A stretch of DNA of 64,000 nucleotides from NCBI GenBank assembly GCA_963726715.1, contig CAVSDF010000010.1, positions 682,001 to 746,000 of the forward strand. The letters are read 5' to 3'. This document shows positions 20,344 to 28,987 of this stretch, in pieces. The translations under genes and the position numbers were made by a program. A model generated the notes under the pieces. That model made no database searches. It was not told the DNA's origin and saw only the letters and a program-made list of their open reading frames with translations. The first letter of the stretch is position 1; each line of letters starts with the position of its first letter. Source of the DNA: CAVSDF01 sp963726715. Lineage in GTDB: Bacteria; Bacteroidota; Rhodothermia; Rhodothermales; BA12.

Positions 20344-21534
20344 ATGGACGACCTGCTCGATGCGGCGCCGTGCGGCTACGTGGCCTTCACCGACGCGGGC
20401 ACCGTCACGGCCGTCAATGCGACGCTCGCGGAGATGCTCGGCTACGACCGGGCGGAGATCGTCGGCGGGCATGTCGAGCGGCTGCTCACGGTGGCCGGGC
20501 GCATCTTCTACCAGACGCACCTCTTCCCGCTGCTGACCCTTCATGGCAAGGCCGAGGAGATCTTCCTGACGCTCCGCCGCAAGGACGGCGAGGGCGTGCC
20601 GGTGCTGGCCAACGCGGTCCGCTCGGCGGAGGGCGACGACGGCCGCAGCGCCTGCGTGGTGATTCCCGTCTACCAGCGGCGCAAGTACGAGGACGAGATC
20701 CTGGCCGCCAGGCGCGTCGCCGAGGAGGCGGTGCAGAGCAGCGCCGAACTCACGCGCACCCGCACCGAACTCGAGCGGAACGCCCGCGAGCTCGACCGCA
20801 AGGTGAGCCGCCTCGAACAGCGCAACACCGAACTCACGCGCTTCAGCGTCATCCTCTCGCACGACCTCCGCGAGCCGATCCGCAAGCTGTCGGTCTTCGC
20901 CGGTCTCCTCGGTGGCGAAGACCGCGCGGCCCTCACCCCGATGGGCCTCCGCGCCGTCGACGTCCTTCAGACCGAGTGCGCCCGCCTCGACGCCCTCGTG
21001 CGCGGCCTGCAGGAGTACGTGGCCCTCGACGCCTCGACGGAGCCGTTCGAGGCCGTCGATCTCGGCGACGCCGCGCGCGCCGCGCGCGAGACCGTCGCAC
21101 GGCGCCGTGGCCTGCCGGAGTTCGACGTGTCCATCGGCCCGCTGCCGACGGTGCAGGGCGCGCGGCGGCAGATCGAGGCGCTCTTCGTCCACCTGCTCGA
21201 CAACGCCGTCACGTTCTCCGCGCCCGGGGTGGCGCCGCGCGTGGTGCTGCGCGGGCACGAGGTGCAGGAGAACAGCTTCCGCGCCACCGAAGGCCGCTAC
21301 CGCTACGTCGACCACGCCCGGGTGGTGGTCGAGGACAACGGGACCGGCTTCGACGCGCGCTACAGCGACTACATCTTCGAGGCCCTGCGCAAGCTCGACC
21401 CGGCCAGCCCGGGCCTCGGCCTCGGCCTCGCCGTCTGCCGGAAGGTGGCCGAGAACCACTTCGGCTCCATCAAGGCCGCACCGGTGGTCGGCGGCGGAAG
21501 CCGCTTCACGGTGCTGCTTCCGCTCCAGCCATAG
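20344..21534 (+). CDS. PAS sensor histidine kinase, RsbQ partner
   Basis: 396 aa, soluble. The N-terminal PAS domain (residues 1-110: LDAAPCGYVAFTDAGTVTAV, RIFYQTHLFPLLTLHGKAEE) closely resembles the RsbP-type PAS domain encoded next to rsbQ in other bacteria. A coiled coil (115-165) leads to HisKA with H-box FSVILSHDLREPIRKL, a bacteriophytochrome-type kinase, then HATPase with N-box HLLDNAVTF, G1 VVEDNGTGFD and G2 GLGLGLAVCRKVAENH. In the Bacillus pair the output is a PP2C phosphatase; here the output is a kinase. The response regulator gene at 21565-22032 is convergent and its type often pairs with LSHDLREP kinases. No transmembrane segment, so sensing is cytoplasmic. Confidence 0.93.
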   Translation: MDDLLDAAPCGYVAFTDAGTVTAVNATLAEMLGYDRAEIVGGHVERLLTVAGRIFYQTHLFPLLTLHGKAEEIFLTLRRKDGEGVPVLANAVRSAEGDDGRSACVVIPVYQRRKYEDEILAARRVAEEAVQSSAELTRTRTELERNARELDRKVSRLEQRNTELTRFSVILSHDLREPIRKLSVFAGLLGGEDRAALTPMGLRAVDVLQTECARLDALVRGLQEYVALDASTEPFEAVDLGDAARAARETVARRRGLPEFDVSIGPLPTVQGARRQIEALFVHLLDNAVTFSAPGVAPRVVLRGHEVQENSFRATEGRYRYVDHARVVVEDNGTGFDARYSDYIFEALRKLDPASPGLGLGLAVCRKVAENHFGSIKAAPVVGGGSRFTVLLPLQP

Positions 21535-21564
21535 CGCGTCGGCGGAGGCGTCCGCGCGCCCGTG

Positions 21565-22032
21565 CTACGTGATCGGCGGAAGGGCGGGCGGCGGCAGAGC
21601 CGTCGGCGGAAGGGCTGCGATGTGGAGGTAGAAGTCCGACAACGTCCGGCACGACTCGGTCAGTCCGCCGAAGCTCATCGGCTTGGTCACGAAGGCGCTC
21701 GCGCCGAGATCGTAGCTCCGCTCGACATCCTCGGGCGCCTGCGACGTCGTGAAGACGACCACCGGCACGCGGCGCAGCGCCGGATCGGCCTTGATCTCCG
21801 CCAGCGCCTGCAGGCCGCTCAGCCGGGGCATGTTGAGGTCGAGCAGGATCATGCCCGGGAAGGGGGCGTCGGCGTCGCTGCCGCTGCGACGCAGGTACGC
21901 CATCAACTCGGCGCCGTCGTGGACGAAGCGCAGATCGACATCGTCGATGGCATGACGGAGCGCCATCCCGGTGAGATGGCAGTCTTCGAGGTCGTCATCG
22001 GCCATGAGAAGGGTGACGGGGGACAGCGGCAT
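21565..22032 (-). CDS. Single-domain response regulator (Rcp1-like)
   Basis: About 155 aa from ATG 22032 (MPLSPVTLLMADDDLEDCHL). The receiver domain has the acidic pair (ADDD), phospho-acceptor Asp in GMILLDLNMPRLSG, switch Thr in VVFTTSQAPEDV and Lys in FVTKPMSFGGL. No output domain; the C-terminus is a short Pro/Ala repeat (ALPPTALPPPALPPIT). Stand-alone receivers of this kind act as phosphotransfer or protein-binding switches for bacteriophytochrome-like kinases. It ends 30 bases from the stop of the PAS kinase gene, in convergent orientation. The frame is open further upstream (to 22191), but residues before the chosen Met are low-complexity. Confidence 0.9.
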   Translation of the reverse strand: MPLSPVTLLMADDDLEDCHLTGMALRHAIDDVDLRFVHDGAELMAYLRRSGSDADAPFPGMILLDLNMPRLSGLQALAEIKADPALRRVPVVVFTTSQAPEDVERSYDLGASAFVTKPMSFGGLTESCRTLSDFYLHIAALPPTALPPPALPPIT

Positions 22033-22221
22033 ACGACATTGCTGGATGGAGGACGGCGGCCCTCCCGGGGCCCTGGCGCCGCGGGAGAGGAAGATCGCGG
22101 CGAGCGCTGCACCCCGGCAGGCACCGGATCGGCGGAATGACTCTCGAAACGCGGCAAGGCGCCGGAAGGTCGCGAAGGCGACCTCTTGCAAGCGACCTGC
22201 TTCGCCGCCGGGCGCGCGGCC

Positions 22222-22345
22222 TCACGGCGATCCGCAGGCGGATGCCTGCCCGCGGACGAGGCGGCCAGCGGACTCGTCCTCCTTCGGCGGCTCGGCGCCG
22301 AGGAGGTGGCGGGTGAAGCAGTTCCCAGCGGCGGCGGATCATGCA
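22222..22345 (-). pseudogene. Remnant of an S9 peptidase 3' end
   Basis: This stretch is a near copy of the 3' end of the S9 peptidase gene at 28988-29090. The shared core includes CTCCTTCGGCGGCTCGGCGC and continues for about 85 bases with roughly 10 differences and one or two gaps. On the minus strand it encodes MIRRRWE, a frameshift, then CFTRHLLGAEPPKEDES, against MRRRWDYFTRHLLGAEPPKE in the intact gene, and ends at TGA 22222. Nothing upstream resembles the rest of the peptidase. Together with the intact gene it brackets the two hybrid kinase genes. Confidence 0.75.
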
Positions 22346-22690
22346 GGCCCCTGCCGCGCCGAGCGAGGCCGAGGGCTCCGAGGCCGCCGCGACGTGTCGG
22401 CCACTGCGCTGCTGCAACCGCTGAGCGCGCTTACACAGGTGCATGTCCAGCATGGACCCACGCGCTTCAGCCGCGGCGCACTGCGGGCCTGTCCCGAGGC
22501 TCACTCCCTCTCAACCGTACAAACTGCCCGGGCGAATACTCGGCGGAGTTCCGGGAGCGGCAGACAAGTTCACACCAGCGTTCGTTACGCAAGAGTAACT
22601 TTTTTCTACCGGCACCTAACTTCCCTAACGGTAAGCACCACCCGGCCGATACTCAAGCGGTCCCGTCCTCCCTCGAGCGGGCCCCTCTCC
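22346..22690. promoter_or_regulatory. AT-richer upstream region of the hybrid kinase gene
   Basis: No gene seen. From about 22540 the GC content falls clearly, with an inverted repeat GTTAC-N6-GTAAC (22584-22599) followed by a run of six or more T. This is the likely promoter and operator region for the kinase starting at 22691; no specific regulator can be named. Confidence 0.45.
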
Positions 22691-25600
22691 ATGATGCACA
22701 ACCGGTTTCTCGGCCTCTCCGACGACGCTCTGACCTTTCGTTTCACGAGTGCCCTGTTCGTCGGGAGTGTCGATCGGGCATGGCGAGACCAGGCGCGTGC
22801 GGTCGTCGATGCTCTTGCCGAGACCGGCATCGAGGGCAGCCCCCAGGCCGCGCGGGCGACCGACGCCTCTCTGCCAACCGCCCTTCCGGACCTCGTCTGC
22901 GCAGTCGGCACCGACGGCTGCATCCACGAGATGACCCGCGAGGCCGCGGCCCTCTTCGGCAACCTCCTCCCCGCCTCGCGCCCCGGCAGCCTGCTCGACC
23001 TCGTCCACAGGGACGACCGCGCCCGGATGCGCACCGCTCTCGCCGACGTCCGGCCAGAGACGCCCATCGCTCGGATCGAGACGCGGTTCGCGTCCGCCGA
23101 CGCGCCCGAGCGCGTGCTGGAATGGACCCTCGCCTGGTCCGACGCTCGCTCCGGCCTCCCGCCCACGAACGCCGACCCGCACGCCAGCGCCTGCATCGTC
23201 GCCGGTGCCCGCGACGTGACCGATGTGCGCCGGGCAGCGCAGGACACGCCCGCTCGTCGCGAGCGCGCCGACGCCAGCGAGCGCCGGTTTCATGCCCTCG
23301 TCGAATCCTCGGCCCTCATCGTCTGGACGGCCGATGCCACCGGGTTCGTCACCGAGCAGAGCCAGGCGTGGGAGCGCTTCACCGGCCAGACGCCCGAGCA
23401 GAGCAGCGGCTGGGGATGGACGCACGCGATCCACCCGGACGACCTGCCGCGCATCGCGCCGCTCTGGAGAACCGCACTCGCGCACCAGACGTCCATCGAC
23501 CTCGAGTACCGACTGCGGCGCCTCGACGGTGTCTACCGCTGGTTCTCCATTCACTGCGTGCCCGTCTTCGACGCCGCCGGTGCGTTCGTGGAATGGGTCG
23601 GATCGAGCACCGACATCGAGGACCGGAAGCAGGCCGAGGCCGCCCGCCGCACCAGTGACCTCCACTACGCGACTCTGCTCGACCACCTTCCCACCGCCGC
23701 CTACACCTGCGACGCCGAAGGCCACATCGCCTACTTCAACGAGCACGCAGCGACCCTCTGGGGACGTGCCCCGCGCCTCCACGACGACGCCGACCGGTTC
23801 TGCGGCTCCCTGCGCCTCTACACCGCCGAGGGCGCGCCGCTGCCGCACGCGGACAGCGTCATGGCCCGCTGCCTGCGCGATGGACACGAGTACGCCGGTG
23901 AGGAGAAGATCGTCGAGCGCCCCGACGGGACGCGGCGGACGGTTCTCGCCAGCGCCACGCCGCTGCGGGACGAGACCGGCGCCGTCACCGGCGCCGTCAA
24001 CGTGCTCATGGACATCACCGAGCGCACGGCCCACGGGCGGGCCCTGCGCCAGAGCGAAGAGCGGTACCATCTGGTCGGGCAGGCCACCCACGACGCCATC
24101 TGGGACTACGACATCGCCGCGGACCGCGTTCGGTGGACTCCCGCCATCGCCGACCACTTCGGCTGGACCGAGGCCCTCGCCGGCACCACCTACCAGTGGT
24201 GGCTCGACCGCGTCCACCCCGACGACCGCGCGGCCGTGACGACATCGGTCGAGCGCGAAGCCGCTGGCGAAGGCTCTCACTGGAGCAACCAGTACCGCTT
24301 CCTGCGCGCCGACGGCACCTACGCCGACGTGCTCGACCGCGGCTACCTCCTCACCGACGGCACCGGGACGCCCCTGCGCATGGCCGGCGCCATGTTCGAC
24401 GCAACCGAGATGCGTCGCACCGACAGAGCGCTCCGGCAGAGCGAGGAGCACCTCCGCATCGCCCTCGAATCGGCGAGCATGGGCGCCTGGAGCCGGGACG
24501 TCATCGGCGACCTCATGGAGTTCTCCGATCCCGCCTGCGAAATCTTCGGCGTGCCCGTCGGCAGCCTCAACGGCCCCTCCGATCTGTACATGGCCCTCGT
24601 CCACCCCGACGATCTGCGCCATATCTACGCGGGCCGTGCCCGCGCCCGGGAGAGCAACGGCGTCTTCGACGCCGAATACCGCATTGCGCGTCCAGATGGC
24701 GCCATTCGCTGGCTGCACTCGAGGGGTCACATGTACCAGAACGACGCCGGCGAACCCGTCCGCATGGCCGGGACCATCGCCGACGTGACCGAGCGCAAGG
24801 AGCGGGAGCTGCAGCGCCGCCTGCTCGAGGCCGCCGTCAAGGACGCGACCGAATCGGTGCTCATCACCGACACGGCGCTCGACGCGCCCGGTCCTCGCAT
24901 CGTCTACGTCAACGCCGCCTTCGAGCGCATGACCGGCTACGCCGCCGCGGACGTGATCGGCCAGACCCCGCGCATCCTCCAAGGCCCCCTCACCGACGCG
25001 GCCCTCATGACCCGCCTGCGCGAGGACCTCGAACACGGACGCCCGTTCCAGGGGCAGACGGTCAACTACCGCAAGGACGGGACGCCCTTCGAGATCGAGT
25101 GGTCGATCAGCCCGGTCGCCAACGAGCACGGCGAGACGACGCACTTCGTGGCTGTGCAGCGCGACATCACCGCGCGCAAGCAGGCCGAGCGGGATCTGCG
25201 CGTGGCCAAGGAGCGGGCCGAGGAGATGTCGCGCCTCAAGGACTCGTTCCTCTCGAACATGAGCCACGAGATCCGCACGCCGCTCACGGGAATCCTGGGC
25301 TTCGCCGAGATCCTCGCCGAGCACGTCGACGCGGACGGGCGCGAATTCCTCGATGTGATCCACGCCAACGGCCAGCGGCTCATGGACACCCTGGAGGCGA
25401 TTCTCCACCTCGCACAACTCGAAAGCGACTCGGTGGAACTGACGCCGAGCCGCTTCGACGCTGCCGCTGAGGTCCGGCGCCTCGTGCGCACCTTCGAGGC
25501 GCGCGCGCACGCCAAGGGGCTGGAGCTCACCGTCTCCGCGCCTCCCGGCGAGGTGCCCGTGACCACCGACCGCTCGGCGCTCCTGCGCCTTCTCTCGAAC

Positions 25601-26398
25601 CTGGTCTCCAACGCCCTCAAGTTCACCCGAGAGGGCCGCATCGACGTTCGGGTGACGGCGACCGAGACGGGCGTCGAGGTGGCCGTGTCCGACACCGGCA
25701 TCGGCATCGGCCCCGACTTCCTGCCCCACCTCTTCGACGACTTCGCGCAGGAATCGGGCGGCCTCTCGCGCATGTTCGAGGGCAACGGGATCGGCCTGGC
25801 CATCAACCGCCACCTCGCCCGGCTCCTGAGCGCGGAGATCACGGTCGAGAGCGAACAAGGCCAGGGAAGCTCCTTCACGGTTCACCTCCCCGAAAGCCTG
25901 CCCACCTCCGAAGGTCCACCCGCGTGGAGCGCCCCCATGCCAGAGCCGTCCAACACCGCTGTCCCGGTCGCAAGCCTGCCCCTGCCGCTGAAACGGGTCC
26001 CTCGCATCCTCGTGATCGAGGACAACAAGGAGACGCAGATGCTGCTTCGCCTCTTCCTCGAGAACCAGTACGAGGTCGACATCGCGCCCTCGTACGATGC
26101 GGCGGTCTCGCAGGCGCAGGCGCACCGGTACGACGCGCTGATCGTCGACATCACGCTCGAAGGCTCCAAGACCGGCGTCGACGTCCTTGGAAAGCTGCGC
26201 TCGATGGAGATCTACCGGCACGCCCCCGCCATCGCGTGCACCGCCTACGCACTGCCGACCGACCGCGAGCGGTTCCTCGGCCACGGCTTCGACGACTACA
26301 TCAGCAAGCCCTTCCGGCGCAAGACGGTCGAAGACTCGCTCCTGCGTGCGCTGAGCGGCGACGGCTCCAGCGCGCCTCCCCAGGAGCCCGCCCCCTGA
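22691..26398 (+). CDS. Multi-PAS hybrid histidine kinase with C-terminal receiver
   Basis: 1235 aa, soluble, from ATG 22691. Six PAS-type sensor domains are visible at roughly residues 65-180, 200-320, 325-450, 458-580, 587-710 and 712-840, several followed by PAC motifs (FVEWVGSSTDIEDRKQAE, AVNVLMDITERT, RMAGTIADVTERKE). The sixth is LOV-like (GYAAADVIGQTPRILQGPLT) but has Pro where LOV photoreceptors have the flavin-binding Cys. HisKA carries SNMSHEIRTPLTG (about 854), HATPase LVSNALKFT, VSDTGIGIG and GNGIGLAINRHLA. The C-terminal receiver (about 1105-1225) has IEDNKE, ALIVDITL and YISKPF. There is no HPt, so it would need a partner such as the next gene. Confidence 0.94.
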   Translation: MMHNRFLGLSDDALTFRFTSALFVGSVDRAWRDQARAVVDALAETGIEGSPQAARATDASLPTALPDLVCAVGTDGCIHEMTREAAALFGNLLPASRPGSLLDLVHRDDRARMRTALADVRPETPIARIETRFASADAPERVLEWTLAWSDARSGLPPTNADPHASACIVAGARDVTDVRRAAQDTPARRERADASERRFHALVESSALIVWTADATGFVTEQSQAWERFTGQTPEQSSGWGWTHAIHPDDLPRIAPLWRTALAHQTSIDLEYRLRRLDGVYRWFSIHCVPVFDAAGAFVEWVGSSTDIEDRKQAEAARRTSDLHYATLLDHLPTAAYTCDAEGHIAYFNEHAATLWGRAPRLHDDADRFCGSLRLYTAEGAPLPHADSVMARCLRDGHEYAGEEKIVERPDGTRRTVLASATPLRDETGAVTGAVNVLMDITERTAHGRALRQSEERYHLVGQATHDAIWDYDIAADRVRWTPAIADHFGWTEALAGTTYQWWLDRVHPDDRAAVTTSVEREAAGEGSHWSNQYRFLRADGTYADVLDRGYLLTDGTGTPLRMAGAMFDATEMRRTDRALRQSEEHLRIALESASMGAWSRDVIGDLMEFSDPACEIFGVPVGSLNGPSDLYMALVHPDDLRHIYAGRARARESNGVFDAEYRIARPDGAIRWLHSRGHMYQNDAGEPVRMAGTIADVTERKERELQRRLLEAAVKDATESVLITDTALDAPGPRIVYVNAAFERMTGYAAADVIGQTPRILQGPLTDAALMTRLREDLEHGRPFQGQTVNYRKDGTPFEIEWSISPVANEHGETTHFVAVQRDITARKQAERDLRVAKERAEEMSRLKDSFLSNMSHEIRTPLTGILGFAEILAEHVDADGREFLDVIHANGQRLMDTLEAILHLAQLESDSVELTPSRFDAAAEVRRLVRTFEARAHAKGLELTVSAPPGEVPVTTDRSALLRLLSNLVSNALKFTREGRIDVRVTATETGVEVAVSDTGIGIGPDFLPHLFDDFAQESGGLSRMFEGNGIGLAINRHLARLLSAEITVESEQGQGSSFTVHLPESLPTSEGPPAWSAPMPEPSNTAVPVASLPLPLKRVPRILVIEDNKETQMLLRLFLENQYEVDIAPSYDAAVSQAQAHRYDALIVDITLEGSKTGVDVLGKLRSMEIYRHAPAIACTAYALPTDRERFLGHGFDDYISKPFRRKTVEDSLLRALSGDGSSAPPQEPAP

Positions 26399-26493
26399 CC
26401 TCCTTTCCCGAACCGAGCGCCCGGTGAGACGGCCCGGGAAACACCGACCGCACGCCGCCCGTGCCCGGTTGGCCTCTCCCTCTCCGATCGTTC

Positions 26494-28950
26494 ATGACGC
26501 ACGCCCCCACCCCGGACCTCCTCGGGCTTCTCTTCGCCCGCTCCGCCGTCGAGATGGGGCTGGTCGACCTCGCCGGTGACGAGATCGTCCACGTCTGCTC
26601 CAACCGTGCGCCGCACGAGGCCGCGGTGGACATCGAGGGCCTCCGCGCGCCCGGCCCCGACGGCACTGGCGCGGCCGGGCGCGCGCTGTGGATCGCGGCC
26701 TGCCAGCGCTGCCTCGACACCGGCGCCGCCACCGAGTTCGAGTCCCGTCGCTCGGCCCCCGGCGAACCGGTCGTCGTGGCGCTGAGCGCCGCCGGCGTGT
26801 CGCCCGGCGGACAGCCGCGCTTCGCCTACGTCACGGCCCTGTCCAGCCGCGCAGGCACCGACGCCGAACTGGCCGCGGCGCGCCGCGTGGCCGACGAGTC
26901 GCAGCGCATCGCCGAAGCCGCGCAGCACCGGGCCGAAGTGGCCCAGCGGACCGCCGAGGAAGCCCAGCGCATCGCCGAAGAAGCGCAGCGCGTCGCCGAA
27001 GACGCCGACCGCGCCAAGAGCGCCTTCGTGGCCAACATGAGCCACGAGATCCGGACGCCGATGAACGGTGTCATCGGCATGACCGAACTGCTGCTCCAGA
27101 CCGATCTGACCGAAAAGCAGCGGCAGTTCGCCGACATCGTCCACCGCAGCAGCGAGACGCTCCTCTCGCTCATCAACGACATCCTCGATTTCTCGAAGAT
27201 CGAAGCCGGTCTCTTCGAGCCCGAGAGCATCCCCTTCGACCTGCGCGCCTGCATCGAAGGCACGCTCGATGTCGTTGCGCTCAGCGCTGCCACGAAGAAC
27301 ATCGACCTCGTCTTCGAGGTCGATTTCGACGTGCCCCACCGCATCCTCGGAGACGAAGGCCGGGTGCGGCAGATCATCCTGAACCTGCTCAGCAATGCCA
27401 TCAAGTTCACCGACAGAGGCGACATCCTCGTCACCGCCCGCGCCTCTCCGGTCGAAGACGACACCTTCGAGATTCAGGTGGCCGTGCGGGACACCGGCTC
27501 GGGGATCCCGATGGATCAGCTCGACCATCTCTTCGAACGCTTCGTGCAGCTCGACACCTCGACCACGCGCAAGCACGGCGGCACCGGCCTCGGCCTGGCC
27601 ATCTCGCGCCGCCTCGCCGAACTCATGGGCGGGCGGATGTGGTCCGAGAGCACGGTCGGCGAAGGCTCGACGTTCTCGTTCAGCTTCCTCGCCCGGTCCA
27701 CCAACGCCGATCTCCCCGATCACTACCGGGGCGACTGGCCGACGCTGATCGACCGGCGCATCCTGATCGTCGACGACAACGAGACGAACCGGCGCATCCT
27801 CCTCGCCCAGGTCAGCCACTGGGGAATGGCGCCGACGACGGCGGGATCGGCGAAGGAAGCCCTCGCGCTGCTCGACGCGGGCGCGGCGTTCGACCTCGCA
27901 ATCCTCGACTACAACATGCCCGAGATGGACGGCGTCGAACTGGCCCGACGCTTCAAGCGGCAGGACGGCGCCCCCGGCGTGCCGCTCGTGCTGCTCAGCT
28001 CGATCAGCGACCACGTCCGCTTCGCCCCCGAGGACGAGCACCTGTTCGCCGTTCGCCTTACCAAGCCGGTGAAGATGGCGCTGCTCTTCCGCACGCTCCA
28101 GACGTCTCTGGTCTCAGCCGCCCCCCACCCGAGCGGCGCCGAGGCGGCGTCCTTCGACGCGGCCGAGATGCACGCGCTTCGGATTCTCGTCGCCGAGGAC
28201 AACGAGATGAACCAGATGGTCGCACTCGCTCTGCTGGAGCGCCTCGGCGCCTCCGCGGAGATCGCGCGCAACGGCGCCGTGGCCCTCGACCGCGTCGCCG
28301 AGGGCGCCTTCGACGTCGTCTTCATGGATGTCGAGATGCCGGAGATGGACGGCATCGAGTGCACGCGGCGCATCCGGCACGACCTGCCGACCGACCGGCA
28401 GCCCTGGATCATCGGCCTCACCGCGAACGCCCTCGTTGGCGCGCGCGAGCGCGTGATCGCCGCCGGCATGGACGACTACCTCTCCAAGCCGATCACCCTG
28501 ACGGCCCTCCAGGGCGCCCTCGACCACGCCACCGCTGCTCTCCGCGACCGGGCCGCCCACGCCGCGTCTGGCCCGGACGACGTGGCCCTGCTCAACGCCG
28601 ATACCCTGCGCGGGCTGCTCGAGGACCTGGGGGCGCAGGAGATCCTCAACACCCTCCTGCTCCGCTTCCTCGACAGCGCACCCGGATACGTGGACCACTT
28701 CGAGCAGGGCCTGGAGAACGTCGGCACCGGCGAGGCCCGCCGGGCCGCGCACACGCTGAAGTCGATGGCCGCCATGATCGGCGCCGACCGGCTCTCCGCG
28801 CGCGCCGCCCATGCAGAGGCGCACGCCCAGCAGGCCGACACACAGGCCATGCGCGAGGTGCTGCGCCATCTCCGCGCCGACCTCGAGCACGCCCGGCAGG
28901 CCATACGGACGGTCCTCGAAGACGGTCTCCCGCGGTCGATGGACCGGTAG
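26494..28950 (+). CDS. Hybrid histidine kinase with two receivers and HPt
   Basis: 818 aa from ATG 26494 (a GTG at 26461 is also in frame). The N-terminus (about 1-125) is an unrecognised sensor-like domain, followed by a heptad coiled coil (ARRVADESQRIAEAAQ... AQRVAEDADRAK). Then HisKA VANMSHEIRTPMNGVIGM (about 179), HATPase NLLSNAIKFTD, VRDTGSGIP and GGTGLGLAISRRL, receiver 1 (422-540, LILDYNMPEMDG type), receiver 2 (562-680, VVFMDVEMPEMDG) and HPt (about 700-800) with phospho-His in AAHTLKSMAAMIGA. A complete BarA/TodS-style phosphorelay in one chain. It lies 95 bases after the multi-PAS kinase, probably the same operon; its HPt could also serve that kinase. Confidence 0.94.
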   Translation: MTHAPTPDLLGLLFARSAVEMGLVDLAGDEIVHVCSNRAPHEAAVDIEGLRAPGPDGTGAAGRALWIAACQRCLDTGAATEFESRRSAPGEPVVVALSAAGVSPGGQPRFAYVTALSSRAGTDAELAAARRVADESQRIAEAAQHRAEVAQRTAEEAQRIAEEAQRVAEDADRAKSAFVANMSHEIRTPMNGVIGMTELLLQTDLTEKQRQFADIVHRSSETLLSLINDILDFSKIEAGLFEPESIPFDLRACIEGTLDVVALSAATKNIDLVFEVDFDVPHRILGDEGRVRQIILNLLSNAIKFTDRGDILVTARASPVEDDTFEIQVAVRDTGSGIPMDQLDHLFERFVQLDTSTTRKHGGTGLGLAISRRLAELMGGRMWSESTVGEGSTFSFSFLARSTNADLPDHYRGDWPTLIDRRILIVDDNETNRRILLAQVSHWGMAPTTAGSAKEALALLDAGAAFDLAILDYNMPEMDGVELARRFKRQDGAPGVPLVLLSSISDHVRFAPEDEHLFAVRLTKPVKMALLFRTLQTSLVSAAPHPSGAEAASFDAAEMHALRILVAEDNEMNQMVALALLERLGASAEIARNGAVALDRVAEGAFDVVFMDVEMPEMDGIECTRRIRHDLPTDRQPWIIGLTANALVGARERVIAAGMDDYLSKPITLTALQGALDHATAALRDRAAHAASGPDDVALLNADTLRGLLEDLGAQEILNTLLLRFLDSAPGYVDHFEQGLENVGTGEARRAAHTLKSMAAMIGADRLSARAAHAEAHAQQADTQAMREVLRHLRADLEHARQAIRTVLEDGLPRSMDR

Positions 28951-28987
28951 GCACGCCGGGCGGCTCGACGGCCGCCGCGACGCGGCA

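Noticed and set aside
24895..25195. A LOV blue-light receptor in the hybrid kinase
   Set aside because: The photoactive Cys is missing; only LOV-like sequence remains.
22625..26284. Very long open frame (over 1200 codons) antisense to the multi-PAS kinase
   Set aside because: In very GC-rich DNA the antisense frame of a real gene stays open by codon bias; it shows no domain motif, while the plus strand has a full set.
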